Part shown: in pieces, positions 10,484 to 18,982 of the stretch | Layout: every line of letters starts with the position of its first letter | How positions within the stretch are numbered: the stretch's first letter is position 1 | From: Arachidicoccus terrestris | GTDB lineage: Bacteria; Bacteroidota; Bacteroidia; Chitinophagales; Chitinophagaceae | Assembly: GCF_020042345.1 (NCBI RefSeq) | Contig: NZ_CP083387.1 | Coordinates: 620,001-684,000, forward strand | DNA: 64,000 bases | Direction: 5' to 3' | Made by a program: the position numbers and the translations under genes | The notes under the pieces: generated by a model | The model's database searches: none | The model's input: the letters and a program-made list of their open reading frames with translations, nothing else | What the model was told of the DNA's origin: nothing

Positions 10484-10897
10484 TTATTCATTGTCATCAT
10501 ACATATTTGCATCTGCATCCTCAGCGCCGAGATCAAGATCCTCACCAAGCGCTTCATCCGACTCATTCAAAGGTGTCCCGTCACTATCGTTTTCTTCCAG
10601 AAATTCCTGATCCAGTATATCATCGTGCTGAGGCATCCGGGTGGCCGCTTTGTCCAAATCACTGGCCTCTTGTCCGGTAACATTATCACTGTCTTCGTTC
10701 AAAACTTGTTCTTCATCCGCTGAACTCGCCCCGTCATCCGCATCTGTAAAATAAGGTTTTTCTTGTTCAGGTACCGGGTCCGTTTGCTCATTGATCTTAC
10801 CGGTCTTCCTCTGAACGGCGGCCGGATACTTTTGATCAGATATATTATCCAATTTTGCAGGATCAACGTTTTCGAGCCTTTTATCTTGATGGATCAT
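10484..10897 (-). CDS. Highly acidic hypothetical protein
   Basis: A 137-residue protein dominated by Asp, Glu, Gln and Ser, with very few hydrophobic residues, so probably intrinsically disordered (for example DADDGASSADEEQVLNEDSD). No signal peptide or known domain. It is the first gene of a likely two-gene unit with the helical protein 12 bases downstream. Similar acidic low-complexity proteins occur in stress gene clusters of soil Bacteroidota, but their function is unknown. The reading frame is plausible because it is tightly spaced to its neighbour and opens with MIHQDKRLENVDPAK after an AT-rich leader. Confidence 0.6.
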   Translation of the reverse strand: MIHQDKRLENVDPAKLDNISDQKYPAAVQRKTGKINEQTDPVPEQEKPYFTDADDGASSADEEQVLNEDSDNVTGQEASDLDKAATRMPQHDDILDQEFLEENDSDGTPLNESDEALGEDLDLGAEDADANMYDDNE

Positions 10898-11051
10898 AAT
10901 TATTTATGTTTTAATAATATAGACCCAATAGGCATGCCAGATACAGGCGGTCTTCCAATCTTAACGTTGTTGAAGTTGATTTAACCGAAGATTACCTGTG
11001 GAACAATTTTTGAACGGCCCTCATATATACCCGTTATTAAAAACATCAACT

Positions 11052-11288
11052 ATGAAAGCCGTAAAGCACACAGATCGAACCGACGAAAAAGACATGAAAC
11101 AGTCTTATGAATTGAACAACACTCCCGTAAATATGTTATTAGGCCTGGCCACCGCGACAACCTGCAGTGCACTGGCGGTAAAACTGTTGAAAAAAGGCGA
11201 ATTAGCACTACTGATGACAATCATGGCCATTCCTGTAACACTCATTTGTCTGAACCGCAGCAACAGGAAGGTCCAGTGCAAACATTAG
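11052..11288 (+). CDS. Small membrane protein, unknown
   Basis: The start at 11052 (MKAVKHTDRT..., 78 aa) is preferred over 10998 because the extra 18 residues look non-coding. The protein has a polar N-terminal 25 residues followed by two hydrophobic stretches (MLLGLATATTCSALAVKLL and LALLMTIMAIPVTLICL) split by KKGE, so two membrane helices are likely, with a basic tail (NRSNRKVQCKH). No family recognised. It is convergent with another tiny membrane protein gene at 11402-11557, with a long hairpin between them. A stress-linked membrane role is only a contextual guess. Confidence 0.5.
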   Translation: MKAVKHTDRTDEKDMKQSYELNNTPVNMLLGLATATTCSALAVKLLKKGELALLMTIMAIPVTLICLNRSNRKVQCKH

Positions 11289-11320
11289 CCTTCCGTATCC
11301 TTATTACTGTACGTATCATT

Positions 11321-11359
11321 AATATACAAATGGGGCTTTTGTAGCCCCATCTGTATATT
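11321..11359. terminator. Bidirectional hairpin between convergent genes
   Basis: A near-perfect stem-loop: ATGGGGCT pairs with AGCCCCAT, extended outward by about eight more pairs (ATATACA / TGTATAT) with one mismatch. It sits exactly between two convergent genes, so it can serve both strands. T-tracts are weak, so it may act as an mRNA 3' stabiliser rather than a classical terminator. Confidence 0.6.
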
Positions 11360-11401
11360 AAACTGAACAAGCCAACTGAGCCCAACTGAGCTCTACTCTA
11401 T

Positions 11402-11557
11402 TTACACAGCCCTGCCTCCTCTGATGATTCTTATCAAAATGGCAATAATAGCTATGACCAATAATATGTGGATCAAACCACCGGCGCTATAGACAAAAAA
11501 ACCAAGCACCCATCCGATAATCAATATAACGGCAATTATATAAAGTAAATTAGACAT
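11402..11557 (-). CDS. Small hydrophobic protein of the lmo0937/DUF5670 type
   Basis: A 51-residue reading frame beginning MSNLLYIIAVILIIGW and ending RIIRGGRAV. It has two short membrane helices joined by VYSAGGLIH, and ends in an Arg/Gly-rich tail. This layout (LLY.IAVILIIGWVLGF...AGGLIHILLVIAIIA) is that of the lmo0937/DUF5670 family of tiny membrane proteins, widespread in Bacteroidota and often stress induced; biochemical function is unknown. It lies 48 bases downstream of the gene at 11606 on the same strand and may be co-transcribed. It is too short for most gene callers, but the family resemblance makes it convincing. Confidence 0.8.
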   Translation of the reverse strand: MSNLLYIIAVILIIGWVLGFFVYSAGGLIHILLVIAIIAILIRIIRGGRAV

Positions 11558-11605
11558 AAAAAATAATTTAAAAGGTTAAAGAATAGCCGGACATTTAAGA
11601 CAAGG

Positions 11606-11944
11606 TTACAAATCAAACTCAATCTGGTCTTCTCTTCCTTCTACGGGAATATTACGAATAAAGTTATTGAATTCCGGCCCTTGATTGGTCATGGCACCAT
11701 ATGCATCCATACAATATCCGATTAAACCGTCATTTGCCTTAATGACATACAGGATAGAAGAGTCATCCGGATTTGAATCTCCTTCAAATCTGTAAGTGCG
11801 AATAATTTTCAGGTCTTCCGGCTGATAGCATTTCCCCCTGTCAGCCGTAAATCCTTCATCAGACCACTTAAACTCTGTATCCAGCTTTCTTTCGCGAAGT
11901 TTCTCCATTACGGAGGTCAGTGTTGTTAAGTCTCCTGTTTCCAT
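11606..11944 (-). CDS. Conserved hypothetical protein (small family often mislabelled PRPP synthetase)
   Basis: A 112-residue soluble protein. The order of motifs (METGDLTTLTSVMEKLRERK, then CYQPEDLKIIRTYRFEGDSNPDDSSILYVI, then GLIGYCMDAYGA) matches from memory a small Bacteroidota family commonly annotated as phosphoribosylpyrophosphate synthetase, although it is far too short and lacks PRPP-binding motifs. Real function is unknown. It sits between two tiny stress-type genes on the same strand. Confidence is good that it is a gene and low for any function. Confidence 0.75.
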   Translation of the reverse strand: METGDLTTLTSVMEKLRERKLDTEFKWSDEGFTADRGKCYQPEDLKIIRTYRFEGDSNPDDSSILYVIKANDGLIGYCMDAYGAMTNQGPEFNNFIRNIPVEGREDQIEFDL

Positions 11945-12024
11945 ACATGTAATATTTGGTTATTAATAGGGTTACTACATTTGTGTTTACTGAAAGCATG
12001 AAATGCCGGCCTTTAAAACGAAGT

Positions 12025-12210
12025 TCATTTTTTACTGCTCTTCTTTTTGGGCACCTTCGCGCCTTCCTTTCTGGCCTCAGACAAACCTATCGCTACGGCT
12101 TGCTTTGGATTGGTTACCTTTTTGCCGCTTCCGCTTTTTAATTTTCCTTCTTTCATTTCCTTCATCGTCTTCTCGACTTTTTCCTGAGCCTTATGTGAAT
12201 ATTTTGCCAT
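12025..12210 (-). CDS. Small Lys-rich protein (DUF6496-like)
   Basis: A 61-residue, very basic protein: MAKYSHKAQEKVEKTMKEMK at the start, NPKQAVAIGLSEARKEGAKV in the middle and a Lys/Ser tail. This KQAVAIGLSEAR core is the hallmark of the small DUF6496 family, found widely in bacteria and often next to stress genes. Its Lys-rich character suggests nucleic-acid binding, but this is inference. The complementary-strand frames over the same bases are shadows. Confidence 0.8.
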   Translation of the reverse strand: MAKYSHKAQEKVEKTMKEMKEGKLKSGSGKKVTNPKQAVAIGLSEARKEGAKVPKKKSSKK

Positions 12211-12555
12211 GATTATGACTTTTAGTACATCTATAGCAGGTCAAATAATTTGCCAGAAAAAAACAGCATATAAGGAGACAATTAACTTTAGAACTTGGGA
12301 AAGCAATTCTACACATGAGGAAAATCCATCGGCAAACAACAAACGCGCGTCCCAGAAATTATTCAAAAAAATATATCAAGTGTCAATAACAAACGCTTGA
12401 TGTCTTCATTATAAATTATACAATGCAACAATAAAGTCGCTTTAAAAGAAGTAAATTTTAACGATTTAAGCAGAAAAAAAGCCCTAAGCCTAAATAAATT
12501 GTTATTATCTATAAATACGTTTGGATTTTTCACCGGCAAGTCTGAACTTTATATT
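12211..12555. other. AT-rich intergenic region
   Basis: No convincing gene. A 63-residue plus-strand frame starting at 12209 is AT-rich and featureless. A TTG followed 14 bases later by TACGTTTG near 12500-12525 resembles a Bacteroidota promoter, but the spacing is shorter than usual. If real it would drive the structured repeat starting at 12556. Confidence 0.35.
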
Positions 12556-12612
12556 TCTCATAAGCAGTTAGTTTTGGTTGCGGCCCTGGTTTCTACCAGG
12601 GCTTATTTTTTT
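12556..12612 (+). ncRNA. Structured repeat, copy 1: hairpin with T-tract
   Basis: The first 28 bases (12556-12583) are identical to 29493-29520. Next comes a stem-loop GCCCTGG-loop-CCAGGGC and a run of eight Ts broken only near its start. The second copy, 17 kb away, differs at six positions of the hairpin part. All three differences that fall in the stem keep pairing (C-G to T-G, T-A to T-G, G-T to G-C). This indicates that the element is an RNA. It looks like the 3' end of a small RNA with intrinsic terminator, not upstream of any plus-strand gene. Function unknown. Confidence 0.6.
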
Positions 12613-12704
12613 TACGATGTGAAGGAAGAAAGAAATATCAGATAAATTGTATCAGGGATATTCAGACTAAAAACAACCTCTTCTCCAAAAAATGGCTCAC
12701 AAAC

Positions 12705-13217
12705 TTATGTCTCATTTTTTAATCCCTCCAGCAGCGCCTTTCTTGCAAAGAAAATACGACTTTTAACAGTTCCTAAAGGCACCTTTTGTATCCGGGCTAT
12801 TTCATGATACTTATATCCGGCAAAATACATTTCAAAAGCATTGCGAAAACAGGTCGGTAGTTCAAAAATCGCTTTTTTAATTTCTTGAAGTCTCATATTT
12901 CCCAATCCATGATTTTGGGCAAAAGTCCCCGACCGGCAACCTTCTATACCATCAATATACTCCGAAAATAACGCGGACCGAATCTTTCTGTGTCTAAAGT
13001 CATTGATAAAAATATGCCGCAAGATGGTATGTAACCAGGCTCCCATATTGGTTCCAGCTTCGAATTTGTTTCTGTTTTTTAACGCACGATATAAGGTATC
13101 CTGAACCAGGTCTTTGGCAGCAAATTCATCCCAGGTCAGACAACGGGATACATTCAACAAAGAGGTAATCTGCTGCATAAGTAAATCGTTGAAGGCTGCA
13201 GGTGACAAATTCATCAT
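12705..13217 (-). CDS. RNA polymerase sigma factor, ECF type
   Basis: A 170-residue sigma-70 family factor. Region 2 is seen at about residues 20-90 (DEFAAKDLVQDTLYRALKNR, TNMGAWLHTILRHIFINDFR). Region 4 lies at about 110-165 with the helix-turn-helix KYHEIARIQKVPLGTVKSRIFFARKAL. No anti-sigma factor follows, so it is not of the FecR-coupled type seen beside SusCD systems. Given its setting among DUF892-, DUF6496- and lmo0937-like genes, it is a good candidate for the factor controlling the local stress genes, but no target promoter could be recognised. Start MMNLSPAAF; either Met is possible. Confidence 0.92.
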   Translation of the reverse strand: MMNLSPAAFNDLLMQQITSLLNVSRCLTWDEFAAKDLVQDTLYRALKNRNKFEAGTNMGAWLHTILRHIFINDFRHRKIRSALFSEYIDGIEGCRSGTFAQNHGLGNMRLQEIKKAIFELPTCFRNAFEMYFAGYKYHEIARIQKVPLGTVKSRIFFARKALLEGLKNET

Positions 13218-13399
13218 ATTCCGTTTTTAAAAATAAAAAATAAAAGGCCTGTTGCTTTACCACAAGTCAAATTCAATAACAATACCACGTAATCGTCGTA
13301 CAGAATGACTTTTTGACGCCAAATTCTGCGGGAGAGTTTGGACATTTTGTGTAAAACTTTGCGGATCATTTCTACTTTACTTCATTAGATTTAAAAATT

Positions 13400-14146
13400 T
13401 CAGAGATCATTCAGTCGTTTTAGCAAGTCTAAGGCATTATGTGGCGCATAGGCGAACTGATCGTTATCAAAAAACACATACACGTCCTTACCTAATTCCG
13501 TCCAATTCTTTACCTGAATTGCCCAGTTTCTTATCCTGTAATCAGGGTATGACCCTTCATATTTTTGTCCCGGCCCATGCAATCTGATATATATGAATGA
13601 AGCAGTTGAAATGACGGGGCTCTGATATCCGCCTAGTTCATAAATGCAAAATGCTATATTTTTTTTCTCTAAAAGGTCAAATAGTTCTGGTCGATGCCAT
13701 GTTGGATCTCTAAACTCAACCGTAACCTTTAAGCCATCGGGTAGCTTATCGACAAAGGTTTCGAAGCGCTCGATATTAAGATGCCATCTGGGTGGTAGTT
13801 GAAACAGGATAGGACCGAGATGTGGGCCTAATGCGCCGGCTGATTCGATAAATGCTTTTAGTTGACTGCCGGGGTCAGAAAGCTTTTTTAAATGTGTAAA
13901 AAAGCTGGGGGCTTTGACAGCAAAAACAAATTGGGGCGGAACCGCCGCAGCCCAGCCGGCAAATACGTCCTTTGACGGCTGATGATAAAATGAACTATTT
14001 AACTCAACGATATCAAAATTCCGGCAATAAAAATTCAGCCAACTGCTGGTTTTTAATTCTTCAGGGTAAAATAATTTCTTCCAATGCTTATACTGCCATC
14101 CTGATGTTCCGATAAACCAATCACCTTTCTTATTCGGTTCGTTCAT
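13400..14146 (-). CDS. DUF72 (YecE-like) TIM-barrel protein
   Basis: The internal ATG at 14146 (MNEPNKKGDWFIGTSGWQYK..., 248 aa) fits the family start; the longer frame adds 30 non-homologous residues. DUF72 hallmarks: GTSGWQYKHWKKLFYP near the N-terminus, FAVKAPSFFTHLKKL, LGPILFQLPPRW, VEFRDPTWHRPE, and a C-terminal YVFFDNDQFAYAPHNAL. The family adopts a TIM-barrel-like fold and has no settled biochemical role. The gene is followed by the ECF sigma gene 182 bases downstream on the same strand. Confidence 0.9.
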   Translation of the reverse strand: MNEPNKKGDWFIGTSGWQYKHWKKLFYPEELKTSSWLNFYCRNFDIVELNSSFYHQPSKDVFAGWAAAVPPQFVFAVKAPSFFTHLKKLSDPGSQLKAFIESAGALGPHLGPILFQLPPRWHLNIERFETFVDKLPDGLKVTVEFRDPTWHRPELFDLLEKKNIAFCIYELGGYQSPVISTASFIYIRLHGPGQKYEGSYPDYRIRNWAIQVKNWTELGKDVYVFFDNDQFAYAPHNALDLLKRLNDL

Positions 14147-14467
14147 AATATATGTATTATCATTCTTAGACAGACGCGATACGATAGCCAATATCAAGAG
14201 CTCAGACCAATTTTCGGGCCTGAAAGCAAAACCCATTATTGGAGTAATCCATATTTTAAGGTTTTCATTACAAACAAATGTGATCAGAATATTGTTACTG
14301 ACATGTTAGCAATAAACTGCAGTATGCGGGTTAAAAAACTGAGATCGCTATTGAGTGCTTTTTATGATTCGGCGCTTTCATCTCCTTTTAAGGCCTGCTA
14401 TTTTTGGCCCATACGAGGAGCTAATTCGCCAGTCTTAAAAAAAATATTATTTATCAACCATTCAAAA
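14147..14467. other. Divergent intergenic region
   Basis: About 320 bases between the DUF72 gene (minus) and the SDR gene (plus). No RNA, repeat or strong hairpin was seen. The in-frame extension of the SDR gene back to 14303 is judged non-coding. Confidence 0.4.
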
Positions 14468-15460
14468 ATGTCAATTATGCGCAAAGAAAAAAGTCAGCCC
14501 ACTTCAAAAAAAGACAGGTTCCAGACCGAACAGCAACAGACCAAATCTCCTAAGATTTCTCAAAAGGTCGAACAGCAAAGCCAAAAGAAAGCCGACCAAA
14601 AGAAAAAAGATAAATCTCCCGGATTTCCAAGTCAACACCAGGCAGAGCAACCCGGCTCGGAAGCAGACATGCATCCTGAACCCATAAGTGCACCTAAAGC
14701 GCCGCCTGACAAATTATTGGATGGGAAAACGGCGATCATAACGGGTGGAGACAGTGGGATAGGAAAAGCTGTCGCCCTGCTCTTTGCCAGTCACGGCGCC
14801 AATATATGCGTTGTCTATTTGGATGAACATGAAGACGCAGAAAAAACCAATCAGCAAATCCAGGCACTCGGCGCCAGGACCTTATTTATTTCCGGAGATA
14901 TAACAGATCAGGGCTTTTGTAAGTCTGTTATTGAACAGACACTCAATAAATTCAGTGCCATTGATATTCTGATCAATAACGCGGCGGTTCAGTATGAGCA
15001 GGAAAATCCGGAAGATATATCTAGGGAACAGTTGATCAAAACCTTTAGCACCAATGTATTTGCAGCCTTCTATTTTGTCATAGCTGCCCTGCCGTTTATG
15101 AAAAAAGGCAGTTGCATTATTAATACAACATCCGTTACTGCGTACAGAGGCAGCAAATCACTGGTAGATTATGCAGCCACCAAAGGCGCATTGGTGGCTT
15201 TTACCAGATCTCTATCCTCTGCCTTAATCAAAAGACAGATCAGGGTCAATGGCGTGGCGCCGGGTCCGATCTGGACCCCGCTGATCCCGGCCTCCTTTTC
15301 AGCGAAAAAAGTAAGTAAATTCGGCACAGATGTCCCTATGGGCAGAGCGGGACAGCCTCAGGAAGTGGCTCCGTGCTATCTTTTTCTGGCAACGGATCAG
15401 GCCAGTTATATTACGGGTCAGGTGCTGCATCCCAATGGCGGTGAAATAGTCGGAGGATAA
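14468..15460 (+). CDS. SDR oxidoreductase with N-terminal Lys/Gln-rich tail
   Basis: NAD(P)-dependent short-chain dehydrogenase, 330 aa from the ATG at 14468 (MSIMRKEKSQ...). The first 80 residues are rich in Lys, Gln, Ser and Pro and look disordered. The Rossmann domain then has the ITGGDSGIGKAVALLFA cofactor motif, the NNAAVQYE (NNAG-type) segment, catalytic Ser in INTTSVTAY, the YAATKGAL YxxxK motif, and VAPGPIWTPL. The C-terminal YITGQVLHPNGGEIVGG is typical of the YhdF/GsiB-like subgroup induced by general stress in several bacteria (family knowledge). Substrate unknown. It ends one base before the convergent recB stop codon. Confidence 0.92.
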   Translation: MSIMRKEKSQPTSKKDRFQTEQQQTKSPKISQKVEQQSQKKADQKKKDKSPGFPSQHQAEQPGSEADMHPEPISAPKAPPDKLLDGKTAIITGGDSGIGKAVALLFASHGANICVVYLDEHEDAEKTNQQIQALGARTLFISGDITDQGFCKSVIEQTLNKFSAIDILINNAAVQYEQENPEDISREQLIKTFSTNVFAAFYFVIAALPFMKKGSCIINTTSVTAYRGSKSLVDYAATKGALVAFTRSLSSALIKRQIRVNGVAPGPIWTPLIPASFSAKKVSKFGTDVPMGRAGQPQEVAPCYLFLATDQASYITGQVLHPNGGEIVGG

Positions 15461-15461
15461 A

Positions 15462-18400
15462 TTATAAAGGGCTGCTTTTTGTCTCAGCTGACCAGAGTGT
15501 CAAAAGCCCCTCGATTACTGACCTGTCGGGTTTGACAAAATAAATTCCGGACCTTCGGCCTGATCTGACGCCCCGGACAAAATAATAAAGCACGCCGCCG
15601 AAATCCCGGTCATAATCAAAATCCCCTAAGCGGTCTTTCAGGTATTTCACCGTCGCTACCGTATAAATCAGGTATTGCAGGTGATAATTACGGCTGGACA
15701 TCTCCAGTGCCAGCCTTTCAGGCCTATAATCTTCCAGACTATCACCAAGATAGGTGGACTTCCAGTCCACTACGTAGTACTTTGCCCCATATTCAAATAA
15801 CATGTCCATCTTTCCGTTCATCATACCTTCCCATCCTTCAACTGCGATCGTCTGAAGATAGACGCTTTCACTTAATAGTTGTATTAAATCCTTTCTCGCA
15901 AACCGGGCAACCGGAAAGTCAAATTCAAATTCATGGAGCCGTTTCTCCAATAGGGTATCTTTCAGGGCGAAGGATGCCCCTCCCGCTTGTATAATGGCAC
16001 CGGAAACATGCTGAATCGATTCCAGAAGCATTGGCTCATATAGTTCCCGTTTATGTGGTGCGAACCTTCCAACAGCTTTGCTGACAGCCGGCGGACAATA
16101 CGCAGGCGCTTCAAAATATATGTGTTCGAAGATATCATGCAATAAGTTTCCCGTGATATTGCCCCGTGTCAGCTCCCTGAATACAAACAAATCATAGGCA
16201 TTTTCTACAGGATGAACTTCATAACGTCCATGTGATATGGGGGCTGCAGCCAGATAGGTATAGCTCAGCCTTCGCCAGTCCTTATGCTGTAATTCAAAAT
16301 GGACAGGCTCCCTGGCGGGCAGATCTCGGACGGCCTGCTCATTTTTTTCTTTTTTATATCGGAACCCCTGTGGTACGGCAGCCGGCCCGATAAACCGGAT
16401 GCCTTCAACAGCTCCTGTTTTAAAGGCCGCCAAAAAATCATAAATTGCAAATCTTGTTCTTTGAGGCCCTGTCGAAGTATAGATAAAACAGCCGTACACC
16501 GCTCTGGTCAGCGTAACATAGATCATCCTTCTGTTTTCCTGTATTCTCTGCTGCTCAAAGGCTTCTAATTCTTCTCCAAGAAGGAGTTCTTTTGGCAATA
16601 CTTCATCTTCGCCCTTTTCATTCTTAAATACAAGGAATTGTTCTTTACCGCTTAAGGCAACAAGGTCCATAGCAGATGTTAAAACGATATTGAACTGCAG
16701 TCCCTTGCTCTTATGCACCGTCATGATGGTTACACACTGGTCATCACTTTCAATACGCTGCTCATATTCATCCCCCTCAGCCCTGGAGTCCACAATGCCC
16801 CTGCCTAACCAGTCTGTAAGCTCTAAAGGAGAGAGATTCTTGTTGGATTGCTGTTTATAAAGGAGTTCGATAAGCTGATACAAGTTGGCGATCACCCGCT
16901 CGCCTCCCCTGGTCGCAGGATCTGTCAGATAAGACTCGATCTTATAATCGGCAATAAAAGAAAACAGCGCTTTATATACACCGTCTTTTTCCCATTGCAC
17001 CTTATAATTGCCAAATCGTTCAATGGTCACCACGTCATTTTGCGCTAACACCTGCTCCATCGTCATCCCGGTAATGGACGACAATAGGGCTTTATTGATC
17101 GCATTTCTGGTCTGGGCTATCATCGCTTCCAGTACATATAATATTTCTTTAGCTTCGACAGATTCCAGAATCTTGGCATCTCCAATCACGATAGATGGAA
17201 TGCCCAATTTAGACAAATGCTTTTTAAGCGGCCCCGCATCACTATTCCTGCGGACCAAAATACCGATATCCGTCGGCCTGACGCCGCGCGGCTCACTGCC
17301 AGTCTGTGCAATTGTATATCTTCCGCTTAAAAGATCTGCCACCTGCACCGTCAATGCTTCTACTATTTCATCCGCATTTCTGGCCTCCGTGATGCTTATC
17401 ACAGGAAAGGCTTCAGCGTTATTCAGCAGCTTCCCTTTTTTATTGTCCGGGGGCGGCTCTACATGATGATACCGTATCCCCAAGGCACTATTTTTATAAT
17501 AAAAAGTATCAAAGTCCGCAGTGGGCTTAAAAAAAGTATTCATAGCCCGGATAAAGTCATCAGATGACCTGTAATTAATATGCATCCCGTATTTATGATC
17601 CACCTGCTCTCCAGCTTGCAAATAAGTATCGATATCCGCCTTTCTCCACGCATAAATACTCTGTTTCGGGTCACCGATATAGAAAACAACGGTATTCGTT
17701 CCAAAAGCCGCGTTAAAAATCTCATACTGCTGACGGTCCGTGTCCTGGAACTCGTCTATAAATACCACTTTATATTTGCTTTGAATGGCGTTAATCAAGG
17801 CCGGATTGTCTTCCTTACATAACCGTGTATGCAACTGCTCAATCAAATCATCGAAACACAGCCGGCCGTTTTTCTCTTTATAAGCCGTAATAGCAGGCCC
17901 CACAAAAGAAATAGCTGCAGCATAAATATGGTGCAATACAGCAAAGAGCGACAGCTTTATCTCTGCTTCGTATGCTGCGATCTGAGCTGCCCGTTCAAAC
18001 AGGTCCCTAAAATGCTTTTCAAGATAGGCCGGCGTTTTAGCAGATTTGTATTTCAGCATAAAGGCGTCCAGAAACGCTTCTGGCTGGGCGACAAACGGCA
18101 AAAGACTCTTTTTGGCATGGTGGTCTTTATTACAGGCGGCTTCGAGTCCTTGTCTGTCCTGACATAATTCAAGCATTTGCACTTTTACATCTTTAATGGC
18201 CTCCCCTAGCCGGGCAACACCCGATCTGCAACTTTCAAAAAAAGCTTCATTCAATGGATAGTCTCTGTCGGGATCATAGTCATAAATCGGCTTACCCGCA
18301 AAAAACTCGCTGATCACCTTTTTAAGTTTTTCTCGGGTCAGCATACCTGCGAGCAGCTGCAGTATATCCACCGGCATGACCGCTATCTGAGACCGCCAGA

Positions 18401-18941
18401 ACTGGTTAAGCTCACTGCCCACTACCTGACTCATATCCGTCACGAGTTCCACAGAAAAGGATTGGCGGGTTTCAAATGCAAACTCCCGAAGCACCTGCTG
18501 GCAAAAACTGTGAATGGTCTGCACGGAAGATTCATCCAGAAAGGTAACCGCTTCATGCAGCCTGTTATATACTGCCAGGGGCCCTTTTTTTTCAATCGCC
18601 TCTGTTACCAATGATTTGATCGCCGGATCATCCGTGTGGCCGCCCTGGGCAACAGCGTAGGCTTTGCGGATGAATCTGCGCACCCGCTCCTCCAGCTCCG
18701 CTACTGCCGCTTTTGTAAAAGTCACCATCAGTATCTCCTTAATGGATATATTTCTGATAATATCCTCTCCATGAGCCGTGGTTTGCTGAATATCCATTTC
18801 CAGCAATATTCTAAGGACCAAAATGGCAATAGAATATGTTTTACCAGTGCCCGCACTGGCCTCTATCAGATTCGTGCCCCTCAAAGGAACCGTCTTTGCG
18901 TCAAAATTCAAAACATGATCCGCCATTGTCTTCTTTTTCAA
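15462..18941 (-). CDS. recB: Exodeoxyribonuclease V beta subunit (RecB)
   Basis: The helicase-nuclease subunit of RecBCD, 1159 aa. It unwinds 3'-5' and cuts DNA during double-strand-break repair and degradation of foreign DNA. A UvrD-type helicase begins at residue 20, with Walker A ASAGTGKT (28-35), VVFIDEFQDTDRQQ (Walker B/DEFQD) and GDPKQSIYAWR motif III. The VTIMTVHKSKGLQF motif V and RRMIYVTLTRA motif VI follow. The C-terminal nuclease domain is intact (GKMDMLFEYG...YVVDWKST). MADHVLNFDAK at residue 6 is an alternative start. It is the third gene of recD-recC-recB, 41 bases after recC. Confidence 0.95.
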   Translation of the reverse strand: MKKKTMADHVLNFDAKTVPLRGTNLIEASAGTGKTYSIAILVLRILLEMDIQQTTAHGEDIIRNISIKEILMVTFTKAAVAELEERVRRFIRKAYAVAQGGHTDDPAIKSLVTEAIEKKGPLAVYNRLHEAVTFLDESSVQTIHSFCQQVLREFAFETRQSFSVELVTDMSQVVGSELNQFWRSQIAVMPVDILQLLAGMLTREKLKKVISEFFAGKPIYDYDPDRDYPLNEAFFESCRSGVARLGEAIKDVKVQMLELCQDRQGLEAACNKDHHAKKSLLPFVAQPEAFLDAFMLKYKSAKTPAYLEKHFRDLFERAAQIAAYEAEIKLSLFAVLHHIYAAAISFVGPAITAYKEKNGRLCFDDLIEQLHTRLCKEDNPALINAIQSKYKVVFIDEFQDTDRQQYEIFNAAFGTNTVVFYIGDPKQSIYAWRKADIDTYLQAGEQVDHKYGMHINYRSSDDFIRAMNTFFKPTADFDTFYYKNSALGIRYHHVEPPPDNKKGKLLNNAEAFPVISITEARNADEIVEALTVQVADLLSGRYTIAQTGSEPRGVRPTDIGILVRRNSDAGPLKKHLSKLGIPSIVIGDAKILESVEAKEILYVLEAMIAQTRNAINKALLSSITGMTMEQVLAQNDVVTIERFGNYKVQWEKDGVYKALFSFIADYKIESYLTDPATRGGERVIANLYQLIELLYKQQSNKNLSPLELTDWLGRGIVDSRAEGDEYEQRIESDDQCVTIMTVHKSKGLQFNIVLTSAMDLVALSGKEQFLVFKNEKGEDEVLPKELLLGEELEAFEQQRIQENRRMIYVTLTRAVYGCFIYTSTGPQRTRFAIYDFLAAFKTGAVEGIRFIGPAAVPQGFRYKKEKNEQAVRDLPAREPVHFELQHKDWRRLSYTYLAAAPISHGRYEVHPVENAYDLFVFRELTRGNITGNLLHDIFEHIYFEAPAYCPPAVSKAVGRFAPHKRELYEPMLLESIQHVSGAIIQAGGASFALKDTLLEKRLHEFEFDFPVARFARKDLIQLLSESVYLQTIAVEGWEGMMNGKMDMLFEYGAKYYVVDWKSTYLGDSLEDYRPERLALEMSSRNYHLQYLIYTVATVKYLKDRLGDFDYDRDFGGVLYYFVRGVRSGRRSGIYFVKPDRSVIEGLLTLWSAETKSSPL

Positions 18942-18982
18942 ATAATCAACATAATCCCGTCCTGCCTTCCGAGAAGCCCTTT

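Noticed and set aside
10998-11051. Longer start for the small membrane protein
   Set aside because: The added 18 residues look like translated leader; the internal ATG at 11052 gives a cleaner protein.
12209-12400. 63-residue plus-strand frame next to the DUF6496-like gene
   Set aside because: Starts inside the promoter side of the minus-strand gene and has no protein-like pattern.
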